From Brachyspira pilosicoli P43/6/78 (GTDB taxonomy: Bacteria > Spirochaetota > Brachyspiria > Brachyspirales > Brachyspiraceae): DNA of 64,000 bases. Positions 1 to 8,001 of this stretch are shown here, piece after piece (position 1 is the first letter of the stretch; each line of letters opens with the position of its first letter). The stretch lies in the NCBI RefSeq assembly GCF_000325665.1, contig NC_019908.1, positions 2,232,001 to 2,296,000 on the forward strand. The letters are read 5' to 3'. The notes beneath the pieces are model-generated. The model did no database searches, was not told the origin of the DNA, and worked only from the letters and a program-made list of their open reading frames with translations. The position numbers and the translations under genes were made by a program.

Positions 1-2
1 GT

Positions 3-536
3 GTTATAATTGGCGGTTCTATTAAAGCATTGAATGGTGTTTGGGCTAGAAGTATTGGTGCTATAAGTGAATCAAAAACTACTATAATGGTTGGAAGAGA
101 CCCTGAAGCAGATGCTTTATTTAAAGAAATTACAAATACCCTAAAAACTAATAAAGAAGAAATTAGCAAGATTAAATCATTACTTGGCTCTGAATATTTT
201 AGAGACCCAAGAGCATTCATAGCAAGAATAGCTCCAGATAAAAGAGAAGCTATAAAAGGAATATTAAAAAGAATTACTAATTTGATAAAAGAAACTAATG
301 ATTTAGAGCAAAAAAGAAATGAAATGTCTGAAGAGTTTGAAAGATTATCTGGAAGCAGTATTACTTCTATGGAAGGTTTTTTCCCAGGTGTTACTATATA
401 TATCTCTAATATAAGAAAATATATTTCAAATAAGATATCTGGTACAGAATATTTTTACTCTAAAGAAAAAAGAGATATTTCTGAAAAAGCTCCTAAACAT
501 TTAGATGAATCAGAGTATACAAGACCAAATAGTTAA
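3..536 (+). CDS. FapA/DUF342 family protein, 3' part
   Basis: The reading frame is open from the window edge, so the N-terminus is missing. The visible part starts with the end of a repetitive beta-helix (VIIGGSIKALNGVWARSIGA), followed by a long charged helical stretch and a short beta end (GFFPGVTIYI). This is the usual layout of the polymerising/coiled-coil C-terminal half of FapA (DUF342) proteins, which are common in spirochaetes and Firmicutes and often linked to motility or envelope functions. The exact role is unknown. A 73-bp gap separates it from the downstream kinase gene. Confidence 0.75.
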   Translation, partial: VIIGGSIKALNGVWARSIGAISESKTTIMVGRDPEADALFKEITNTLKTNKEEISKIKSLLGSEYFRDPRAFIARIAPDKREAIKGILKRITNLIKETNDLEQKRNEMSEEFERLSGSSITSMEGFFPGVTIYISNIRKYISNKISGTEYFYSKEKRDISEKAPKHLDESEYTRPNS

Positions 537-609
537 TCTTTTTTCATCATTTACAAATTTCTTTATTTTGTTTATAATATTTAATTATAATGATTAGGAA
601 TAGTATTAT

Positions 610-1602
610 ATGAAAATAAAAGATATTATAAAAGCTAGAGTATTAGTAATTGGTGATTTAATGTTAGATAGATTCACTTATGGGGACGTTATTAGAATAT
701 CTCCAGAAGCTCCTGTTCCTGTTTTGCATGTTAATCATGAAGAAAATTATTTAGGCGGTGCTGGAAATGTGGCAAGAAATATTGCTTCATTGTTAAACAT
801 GGAAGGAAGAGGCGATATAGGCATTATTGGTGTTATAGGAAATGATAAGTCATCAGAAACTATTATAGAAAGCATGCATAATTGGAATATATCTAATGCT
901 GGTATTATAGTAGATGAAACTAGACCTACTATAACAAAAACTAGAATAGTTGCTGGCACTCAGCAAATAGTGAGAATAGATGAAGAGAATGTTGAGCCGT
1001 ATTCAAAGGATATTTATAAAAAAATAGAGAAGGTTTTTGTAGATAAATTAAAAGAATATAATGTTGTTATTATAAGTGATTATGCTAAAGGAGTTATTAC
1101 TAAAGAGTTAGCAAAAAAGATTATAGACACTTGCAACAAAAACAATGTACAAGTATTGGTTGATCCTGCTATAAAACATTTTTCTTATTATAAAAAGGCT
1201 ACTTTAATGACTCCAAATTTAAAAGAAGCTGTAGAAGGCTCTGACAGCAAAATACCTTTTTATAATTTCAATACGGATTCTATAAATAAATTAGGAAATG
1301 ATATAGTAAAAAAATTAAGTTTATCAAAGCTTATGATTACACTTGGTGCTAATGGTATGGCATTATTTGATAAGGATATACAAACATTTAAAGATGAAGT
1401 TTATATAATACCTACTAAGGCTAAAAGTGTATTTGATGTTTCTGGTGCGGGGGATACTGTTATATCGGTGCTTGGAATGTGTCTTTCTGTTGGTTTTTCT
1501 TTTAAAGAGGCATCTGAAATTGCTAATACGGCTGCTGGTGTTGTTGTTGGTAAAAGGGGTACTTCTACTTTAACTTTAGATGAGCTTATAAAAGCTTTAT
1601 AA
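610..1602 (+). CDS. rfaE1: D-glycero-beta-D-manno-heptose-7-phosphate kinase (PfkB family)
   Basis: This 330-residue ribokinase/PfkB-type sugar kinase corresponds to domain I of bifunctional HldE. It phosphorylates heptose 7-phosphate at C1 for ADP-heptose synthesis. The sequence shows VIGDLMLDRFTYGDV near the N-terminus, the sugar-binding YLGGAGNVARN at about residues 48-57, and the PfkB anion-hole/catalytic motif SGAGDT at about 278-283, with D282 the likely base. There is no nucleotidyltransferase domain, so HldE activity is split and the adenylyltransferase must be encoded elsewhere. AGGA lies upstream of the ATG. The next gene starts 9 bp after the stop, so the two are probably cotranscribed. 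Some Brachyspira make lipooligosaccharide, which fits a heptose pathway. Confidence 0.85.
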   Translation: MKIKDIIKARVLVIGDLMLDRFTYGDVIRISPEAPVPVLHVNHEENYLGGAGNVARNIASLLNMEGRGDIGIIGVIGNDKSSETIIESMHNWNISNAGIIVDETRPTITKTRIVAGTQQIVRIDEENVEPYSKDIYKKIEKVFVDKLKEYNVVIISDYAKGVITKELAKKIIDTCNKNNVQVLVDPAIKHFSYYKKATLMTPNLKEAVEGSDSKIPFYNFNTDSINKLGNDIVKKLSLSKLMITLGANGMALFDKDIQTFKDEVYIIPTKAKSVFDVSGAGDTVISVLGMCLSVGFSFKEASEIANTAAGVVVGKRGTSTLTLDELIKAL

Positions 1603-1611
1603 GGACTATGT

Positions 1612-2742
1612 ATGAAAAAATTATTATTTTTAGTTATTATCTTATCTATATGGGTATTTGCATGTTTGCCAAAGCCTCCTATTGCTCCTGCAAAAACTGT
1701 TACAGAACTTGTGCTTGGCAAAGATATTTATGTGTATAAAGATGAGATAGTTGATTTAAATAGTCCAAAAATATATGAAGTTAATGGAGAATATTATTTT
1801 GGAGATTTTTATTATATTAAAAATAATACCGTTTATGCTATAGATGTTTCTAATTCTAGAATGGTTATAGCTAATGGAAGTAATATTAGTTCTTTTGATT
1901 TGGAATATAATAGTCTTGAAACTTCTAAAATATCTTTTATAGATAATAGCAGCAATGTATATATAACAGGATATAATTTGGCATATATTGGAGATATTAC
2001 AATTACTAATGTATTAATGTCTCTTCCTTCAGAGGGACCATTAGTTGAAGGAAATGATGTGCCGGATTTAAAAACTTATATTATACAGGTAACTAATACT
2101 AATTATACTAAAGTAGGTCTTGTATCTTTAAACAAAATATCTCCAGAGGGTAAAACATTATATAGCATATCTTCTATAATAGATAATGAATACGAAAAGG
2201 TTATAAAGCTAATTTATTTAACTAATGATAAGTTTGCTGTATTAAAAAGAGATGATAAGAGAGTACCTATATTAGATGTATATAATATTAATACTGGAGC
2301 AAAAGAAAACAGATATATTTTAGATAATGTAGAGACTACAGATGAAGCTACTATGTCTTATAGGGAAATAGTAGATTGTAAATATATAACAGATAAAAAT
2401 GTTTTAGCTATACTTACAATGAGTATAGAAAACGGCAAGCATAAAGAGGATATAATATTTACTACTTCTTTTGATAATTTTAATTTAAAAGAGGCATATA
2501 AGCTTGCATCGAGAGACAATGCTCTTGCGGTTGGAATGTCTGATAATGGCAGAGTGATATATACTGGTATGGATAATGGACTTTATTTTATTATAAAAAC
2601 TAATCCATTTGTATCGCAGAACTTCAGTAAAGAATATTTGGGTACTGATGATTTTAATAAATTAAGAGGAATTAATATGTTTAATGACTCTATTTATGGA
2701 TTTTTATTTGAAGATGGAAAAATAAAGTTTAATAATTTTTAA
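1612..2742 (+). CDS. predicted lipoprotein, unknown function
   Basis: The 376-residue protein has a classical lipoprotein signal: MKK, a hydrophobic stretch and a lipobox-like VFAC with Cys at about residue 17, followed by LPKPP. The mature part is rich in Asn, Tyr and Ile and has many short beta-type segments (for example NNTVYAIDVSNSRMVI and ALAVGMSDNGRVIYTGMDNG). These could form a beta-propeller-like fold, but no known motif was recognised. It lies 9 bp after the heptose kinase gene. Its stop is 3 bp from the convergent end of the damaged lipoprotein gene on the other strand. Confidence 0.7.
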   Translation: MKKLLFLVIILSIWVFACLPKPPIAPAKTVTELVLGKDIYVYKDEIVDLNSPKIYEVNGEYYFGDFYYIKNNTVYAIDVSNSRMVIANGSNISSFDLEYNSLETSKISFIDNSSNVYITGYNLAYIGDITITNVLMSLPSEGPLVEGNDVPDLKTYIIQVTNTNYTKVGLVSLNKISPEGKTLYSISSIIDNEYEKVIKLIYLTNDKFAVLKRDDKRVPILDVYNINTGAKENRYILDNVETTDEATMSYREIVDCKYITDKNVLAILTMSIENGKHKEDIIFTTSFDNFNLKEAYKLASRDNALAVGMSDNGRVIYTGMDNGLYFIIKTNPFVSQNFSKEYLGTDDFNKLRGINMFNDSIYGFLFEDGKIKFNNF

Positions 2743-2745
2743 AAC

Positions 2746-3139
2746 TTATTGAGCTTTTGAAAGTTTTCCTTCTGTTATAGAGTTATCAGTATTAGTAATA
2801 GTTAATGATAAATAATCTTTGTAAAAATCAAATGTGTAACTATTTCCATTTTTTTGTGCATTATATGTATCATCATTTACTTTAGTTAATTCTTCTTTTG
2901 CTATATCTACATTTTTATCATAAATGTTTCCGCCTTCCATCATTACATTAATAGAGTCATTGGCATTTATTGTTACTGTAGCAGTGTTAACAATTAATTG
3001 TCTTTCTGAACCTAGTGTTGTATTAACACTTCCTCTATATGTACCTTGATATTTACTTACGCCTGTATTATTTGTACATGAATATATAAAAATAGTGATA
3101 GATGAAATTATTAAAATTTTTTTTATTATTTTTTTCTAT
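2746..3139 (-). pseudogene. small lipoprotein paralogue with damaged start codon
   Basis: Reading the minus strand from 3135 gives a lipoprotein signal (KKILIISSITIFIYSC) then TNNTGVSKYQGTYRG and an end ITEGKLSKAQ. This matches the paralogues at 4464 and 4906, which have a C-TNN/KNN start, a YKGTY motif and a NL(T/I)KQ end. No ATG, GTG or TTG precedes the signal peptide. A GAGG Shine-Dalgarno sequence is followed at the expected place by ATAG (3139-3136) and then an AAA-rich stretch. One inserted A in an original ATG explains this and puts a TAG stop in frame. A start at an internal ATG near 2943 would remove the signal peptide. Pseudogene or base-call error; the homology is clear. Confidence 0.65.
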
Positions 3140-3266
3140 AAATAGATTACCTCATTTAATAAATACTTTTTGATAATTTAATATTTTTTTATAATTTCAC
3201 AAAAACTAAATTGTTTTTTTGATATTTATCATATACTATAATAACAAATTTTAAAAGAGTGAAAAT

Positions 3267-4439
3267 ATGAATGATAATAATAAAAATAATATATTGGCTA
3301 TTGTATCTTTAGTATTATTAAGTTTTGCTTTGGGTACTTGCGAGTTTATAGTAATAGGTGTTTTAACTGATATTGCAGAAAGCTTTAATGTGAGTGAGGT
3401 TATTGCTGGCGGATTAGTTTCTATGTTTGCTTTATCTTATTCTATATTTACTCCTTTTTCTGCTGCTATTGCGGGTAAGTTTAATAGATTTAATTTTATA
3501 ATATTTGCAAGCATACTTTTTATTATTGGTAATTTTTTATGTTCTTTGGCCTTTGATTATAATTTTTTAATGATAATAAGAATATTTTTAGCAATTATTT
3601 CTGGGGCATTAATTTCTGTATCAATATCTTTTACTCCATATGTTGCTTCTAAAGAAAAAAGACCTATGGTTGTAGCTTGGATTTATTCTGGTTTTAGTAT
3701 TGCTTCTATTTTTGGTGTTCCTATAGGCACTACTATAAGTTATAAATTTGGCTGGAGGGCTTCTTTTATTTTTATATCTGTTTTTAGTATTTTTATGCTT
3801 ATAATGATGTTTATTTCTCTGCCAAAAAATACTGCTCAATATAAAATAAAGCTGCTTCATCAATTTGTTCTTTTTAAAGATATTCGATTTATATTAAGCA
3901 CATTGACAATTCTTTTCGGAGCGGCTTCTTCTTATGTGCTTTATACTTATTTAAAACCTATATTTTTAAATTATGTTCATATAGATAATAAATATATTAG
4001 TGCTGCATTACTTATTTTTGGTATAACAGTTCTTTTTAGTAATTTACTTTCTGGAAAATTAGCAGAGCATAATGGAGTTTATAATTTAAGATTTATATTT
4101 ATACTTCAGTTTATATGTATGATTGTTTTGCCGTTTGCTCTTAATAATTATATAACTTCTGCTGTAGTGATATTATGTATAGGTTTTTTAATGTATTTGA
4201 TGAACTCTCCTGTACAATTAAATATTTTAGATTTTACTGAGAGAGATTATCCTTCTTGCATTACTTTAGCTTCTTCTAATAATTCTTTTTCATTTAATTT
4301 TGGTATAGCTTTAGGTTCATTTGTTGGAAGCAGCATATTTAATAGTTTTGGTCTTAAATGGGTTGGTTTTGGTGGAGCTGTATTATCTGTATTAGCTTTT
4401 ATTAGTGTTGTGATGTTAAATAATTTTAATAAACAATGA
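3267..4439 (+). CDS. MFS transporter (AraJ/PbuE-like, 12 TM)
   Basis: The 390-residue membrane protein has about twelve hydrophobic segments. Its N-terminus (LLSFALGTCEFIVIGVL, then DIAESFNVSE and AGGLVSMFALSYS) is typical of the AraJ/YdhP/PbuE branch of proton-driven drug, sugar or nucleoside efflux carriers in the inner membrane. The substrate cannot be predicted. GAGTG sits just upstream of the ATG. A small lipoprotein gene starts 24 bp downstream in the same direction, which suggests cotranscription. Confidence 0.8.
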   Translation: MNDNNKNNILAIVSLVLLSFALGTCEFIVIGVLTDIAESFNVSEVIAGGLVSMFALSYSIFTPFSAAIAGKFNRFNFIIFASILFIIGNFLCSLAFDYNFLMIIRIFLAIISGALISVSISFTPYVASKEKRPMVVAWIYSGFSIASIFGVPIGTTISYKFGWRASFIFISVFSIFMLIMMFISLPKNTAQYKIKLLHQFVLFKDIRFILSTLTILFGAASSYVLYTYLKPIFLNYVHIDNKYISAALLIFGITVLFSNLLSGKLAEHNGVYNLRFIFILQFICMIVLPFALNNYITSAVVILCIGFLMYLMNSPVQLNILDFTERDYPSCITLASSNNSFSFNFGIALGSFVGSSIFNSFGLKWVGFGGAVLSVLAFISVVMLNNFNKQ

Positions 4440-4463
4440 TTTTTATTATATGGAGTTCAAATT

Positions 4464-4793
4464 ATGAGTAATTTATTTAAAATAATTTTTGTAGTTTTTG
4501 TTTTTATAGGCTGTACAAATAATAATACTTCAGTAAATAATATTATTAAATATAAAGGCACATATACTGCAAATGATATTACATATAATGGAAGTGCTAT
4601 AGATGCTGTTGCTGCAATTACAGTTGAAGAGAGCGGAAAAGTTACTCTTGAAATAAAATGGTCTAATCAAACAATTAATTTTTATGCAGATGCTGATTTA
4701 GTAAAAGAACTATCAAGCACTAAGTTTGAAGTTAATAGTGCAGGTCAATATTTATCATTAGATTTTTCAAGTGGGCTTTTTTTTATTATATAA
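4464..4793 (+). CDS. small lipoprotein, C-terminally frameshifted paralogue
   Basis: The 109-residue protein has a signal peptide and a Cys in FIGCTNNN, a YKGTY motif and a DFSSG segment. It is a paralogue of the genes at 4906 and 2746 (minus strand). The frame stops just after a run of eight T (4777-4784). In the neighbouring frame the sequence continues as YNQGSYNYSGNLTKQ to a stop at 4834-4836, matching the VSGNLIKQ end of the intact paralogue. One extra base in or next to the T run has therefore cut off about 16 residues. The function of the family is unknown; the mature part looks like a small beta-rich domain. Confidence 0.7.
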   Translation: MSNLFKIIFVVFVFIGCTNNNTSVNNIIKYKGTYTANDITYNGSAIDAVAAITVEESGKVTLEIKWSNQTINFYADADLVKELSSTKFEVNSAGQYLSLDFSSGLFFII

Positions 4794-4905
4794 TCAAGGT
4801 TCATACAATTATTCTGGTAATTTAACTAAGCAATAATTTTTTATAATAAAAAATAAAAATATTGATAATTAATTTTATTATAAATTATTATCAAGGGAAT
4901 TATTT

Positions 4906-5280
4906 ATGGGAAAATTATTAAAAATATTTTTTGTAGTTTTTCTTTTGATAGCATGCAGAAAAAATAATACTTCTTATTTAAGCGAGCTTGTTAATTATAA
5001 AGGCACATATTTAGGAGATGAAGTTATATTTAATAGCTTTTATGTAGATGCTGTTGTTAGTATAGATATTAATGATAATGGAGATGTTACAGTTGATATA
5101 ACATTAAATAATGAAAATATTTATTTTTATACAGATTCTAATTATATGACAAAATTATCAGATAAAAAATATGAGATTCAAAGGGCTGATTATTATATTT
5201 TTTTGGATTTTTCAAATGGCTTTTATTTTGTATATAAAGAGATAGGTAAAGAAGTTTCTGGAAATTTAATTAAACAATAA
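4906..5280 (+). CDS. small lipoprotein, intact member of local paralogue family
   Basis: The 124-residue lipoprotein has the signal MGKLLKIFFVVFLLIAC with Cys at about residue 17. The mature domain contains the family marks: YKGTY near residue 34, DINDNGDVTVDI, ENIYFYTD and the end GNLIKQ. It is the only one of the three local copies with both ends intact. AAGGGAA lies upstream of the ATG. No known domain was recognised. The tandem placement suggests local duplication. Confidence 0.7.
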   Translation: MGKLLKIFFVVFLLIACRKNNTSYLSELVNYKGTYLGDEVIFNSFYVDAVVSIDINDNGDVTVDITLNNENIYFYTDSNYMTKLSDKKYEIQRADYYIFLDFSNGFYFVYKEIGKEVSGNLIKQ

Positions 5281-5361
5281 TTTGATTATAAAATAAAAAA
5301 ATATTGACAATTTAATATTTATAATTTAATGTTAACATAATTAAAAAAATAGGATTAACAA

Positions 5362-6951
5362 ATGAAAAGAATATTTGCAGTATTATCTTGTATTTTTATT
5401 TTAGCTTGTTCTAATAATATAAACAATAATGAAGTGATAAAGGTTACTGTTGGGGCGGAGCCTCAGAGTATAGACCCTTCATATTTATCTGCAATTGACA
5501 GTATGATTTATGCTGTGCATGTATTTGAGGGATTAGTAACAAAAGATAAAGAAGGCAATATTGTAGGAGGAGTTGCAGAGAGTTGGGAAGTTTCTCCTGA
5601 TGGTTTAAATATTATATTTCATTTGAGAGATAATGCTAAATGGTCTGACGGTAAAAAAATTACTGCAGATGAGTTTGTATATTCTTTTAGAAGATTGGTT
5701 GATCCTAATACAGCTTCTTCTTATGGTTTTTTAGCTTCGCCAATTAAAAACGCTGATAAAATAATGGCCGGCAAACTTAGAAAGGAAGAGTTAGGAATTG
5801 AGGCAATAGATGAAAAAACTTTATTAATAAAATTCGAAACTCCAACAGCATATTTTTTGGAATTATTTTGCATACCTATATTTTCGCCATTAAGAGCTGA
5901 CTATATTGAAGACAATGAGAAATGGACTTTTTATCCAAACACATATATAGGTAATGGTCCTTATAAGATGATAGAGAGAAAAGTAGATGAATCAATATCA
6001 TTAGAGTTAAATACAAATTATTGGAATAAAGACAATATAGTTGCTAATAGAATAGATTTTATAATGCTTTCAGATGTATCAACAGCATACCCAGCATTAA
6101 AGGAAGGTTCATTACATTACTCATCAAGAATACAAAATAATGATATAGAACTTTTAAGAAAAGAAGGATATTTAGTTATAACTCCATCTTTAGGTACTGC
6201 TTATTATGCTGTAAATAATACAAATGAAGTTTTAAAAGATAAAAGAGTGCGTAAGGCATTGGCATTAGCAATAGACAGAAACTATATAGTAGAAAATATC
6301 ACTAAAGGCGGAGAAGTACCTGCTGGAGCATTTATTCCATTTGGACTTAAAGATGTAAGTGGAGATTTTAGAGAAAACGGCGGAAATTATTTTAGCGTAT
6401 CAAAAGAAGATTATGAGTCAAATATTAAAGAGGCAAAAAGACTTCTCGCTGAAGCGGGATACAGCAACGGAGTTAATTTTCCTGTTTTAGAGTTTAAAAC
6501 AAATCCTGGAGCTGGAGTTACTATAGCTGAAGCGGTGCAGCAGATGTGGAAAGAAAATTTAAATGTAGATATGTCTATCACTCAAGAAGAATGGTCAGTT
6601 TTTCAAAAGAATAGACAAACAAGAAATTATACAGTATGTCGTGCAGATTGGATTGGTGATTATTTGGACCCTATGACTTTTGCTCAATTATTCACTTCAA
6701 CAAGTGCAGGCAACAGAGTAGGATACAGCAACATTAATTATGACAGCCTTATAAAAGATGCACAGTCTACAATAGATAATAATAGAAGAATGAATAATAT
6801 GCATATAGCAGAAGATATGCTTATAGGTGATGATATGGCTTTAATACCTTTATATTATTATACAGCACCTTCAATGAAAAGCCCTAAATTAAAAGATGTT
6901 GTAGTTGATACTTTGGAAATAAGAAGATTTTTTTATTCTTATTTACAATAA
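5362..6951 (+). CDS. oppA: peptide ABC transporter substrate-binding lipoprotein (OppA family)
   Basis: The 529-residue lipoprotein (lipobox LAC, Cys at about residue 16) belongs to solute-binding family 5. Family marks include VGAEPQSIDPSYLSA, FEGLVTKDKEGNIVGGVAESW, LRDNAKWSDGKKITADEFVYSF and, near the end, DWIGDYLDPMTF. It should capture oligopeptides at the periplasmic face for an Opp/Dpp permease. No permease or ATPase genes are adjacent. Brachyspira often carry several such orphan binding proteins. A TTGACA at about 5305 may be its -35 box, but the -10 match is poor. Confidence 0.88.
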   Translation: MKRIFAVLSCIFILACSNNINNNEVIKVTVGAEPQSIDPSYLSAIDSMIYAVHVFEGLVTKDKEGNIVGGVAESWEVSPDGLNIIFHLRDNAKWSDGKKITADEFVYSFRRLVDPNTASSYGFLASPIKNADKIMAGKLRKEELGIEAIDEKTLLIKFETPTAYFLELFCIPIFSPLRADYIEDNEKWTFYPNTYIGNGPYKMIERKVDESISLELNTNYWNKDNIVANRIDFIMLSDVSTAYPALKEGSLHYSSRIQNNDIELLRKEGYLVITPSLGTAYYAVNNTNEVLKDKRVRKALALAIDRNYIVENITKGGEVPAGAFIPFGLKDVSGDFRENGGNYFSVSKEDYESNIKEAKRLLAEAGYSNGVNFPVLEFKTNPGAGVTIAEAVQQMWKENLNVDMSITQEEWSVFQKNRQTRNYTVCRADWIGDYLDPMTFAQLFTSTSAGNRVGYSNINYDSLIKDAQSTIDNNRRMNNMHIAEDMLIGDDMALIPLYYYTAPSMKSPKLKDVVVDTLEIRRFFYSYLQ

Positions 6952-6979
6952 ATAATAATATTTTTATAAAGCTATTATT

Positions 6980-7810
6980 TTAATATTCATCTATTAAATT
7001 GCTGTTTAATATGGTGCCTAATTCATATCTGTTATTATTGCTGATGTAATTATAAATATAAAATGTGAGATGATTATTTTTATAACTAGCCATTTTCTTT
7101 CCCAAATATAAAAGCCCATTCGCTGGTATAGAACTTAATATATGAACTTCTTTAATATTTTTATATGACACTATATCATTAAAAATAGAGTTTATTTCGC
7201 TTACAAATATGTCATAACATTTTTTATTTACTAAGCTTTTATCTGAGTTTTCTTGCAGCCTTATTTCATGTGTGATAGTTATAATGTTTGTGTATGAGTA
7301 ATCAAAGCCTTTATTTATAATTAGATTTTCATTGTCTTTATAAACTTCTTCTATATTATCAACGTTAGACCTACCTGATAATATTATGCCTATTGGCTGA
7401 TTTATATTTGATATTCTCAATTGTGTTGATTTGCTTTCTATAAAATTTGTTAATTCCGGGTCAGCAATATCAATATCTCTATATCCCCATACAAGTGAAT
7501 CTTTTGGTTTTGGTAGAAAATCAAAATTATATTTATATTTTTCTAATATATATGCTATAGACACTAGTATGCTGTTTGGTGCTATTGCATAAAGTATAAT
7601 TTTATCTTGCTTTGTGATATTTGCTTCTTCCAATTTTGATATTATTATATTTTTAAGTTTTTTTATAATATTATCATCTTTATATTTGTATATATTATAT
7701 TCATTATTTAAGTCAATTTCTAAATCAACTTTTGGTATTTCTCCGAAGTTTTGAGAGACACCTCTTATAGAATGAAATATTTTAACATTTTTATTTTCAG
7801 CCATAAACAT
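6980..7810 (-). CDS. stand-alone SAVED-domain protein (putative cyclic-nucleotide sensor)
   Basis: The protein has 276 residues, or 274 from the second ATG at 7804. Two Rossmann-like halves resemble each other: DKIILYAIAPNSILVSIAYI (about 93-112) and KEVHILSSIPANGLLYLGKK (about 225-244). The second is followed by FYIYNY and RYELGTIL. The phrase 'hydrophobic strand - P - small - LG - strand - Y' with this ending is the mark of SAVED domains, which arose from two fused CARF-like units and bind cyclic oligonucleotides in CBASS effectors. No effector domain is fused; only about 45 residues precede the first half. No CD-NTase is nearby. The assignment rests on motif reading, without a database search. 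Confidence 0.6.
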   Translation of the reverse strand: MFMAENKNVKIFHSIRGVSQNFGEIPKVDLEIDLNNEYNIYKYKDDNIIKKLKNIIISKLEEANITKQDKIILYAIAPNSILVSIAYILEKYKYNFDFLPKPKDSLVWGYRDIDIADPELTNFIESKSTQLRISNINQPIGIILSGRSNVDNIEEVYKDNENLIINKGFDYSYTNIITITHEIRLQENSDKSLVNKKCYDIFVSEINSIFNDIVSYKNIKEVHILSSIPANGLLYLGKKMASYKNNHLTFYIYNYISNNNRYELGTILNSNLIDEY

Positions 7811-8001
7811 TACTCTTTTTTATATTAATTATATATTAGTATAATAAAAAATTATTTAAATTTATTATTATATTTTTCATAATCATAGATTAATATGATT
7901 TTTTGTATATACTTATATATTATATCGGAGTTATTCTACAATAAAAAAATATTTTCATATATATTTTTGTATTTTAAACAATATTTTGGAGATTTTTTAT
8001 T

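Noticed and set aside
6980-7810. SAVED protein as a fragment of a Lon-SAVED or nuclease-SAVED fusion
   Set aside because: The gene is intact with its own start and stop, and no effector remnant lies before or after it.
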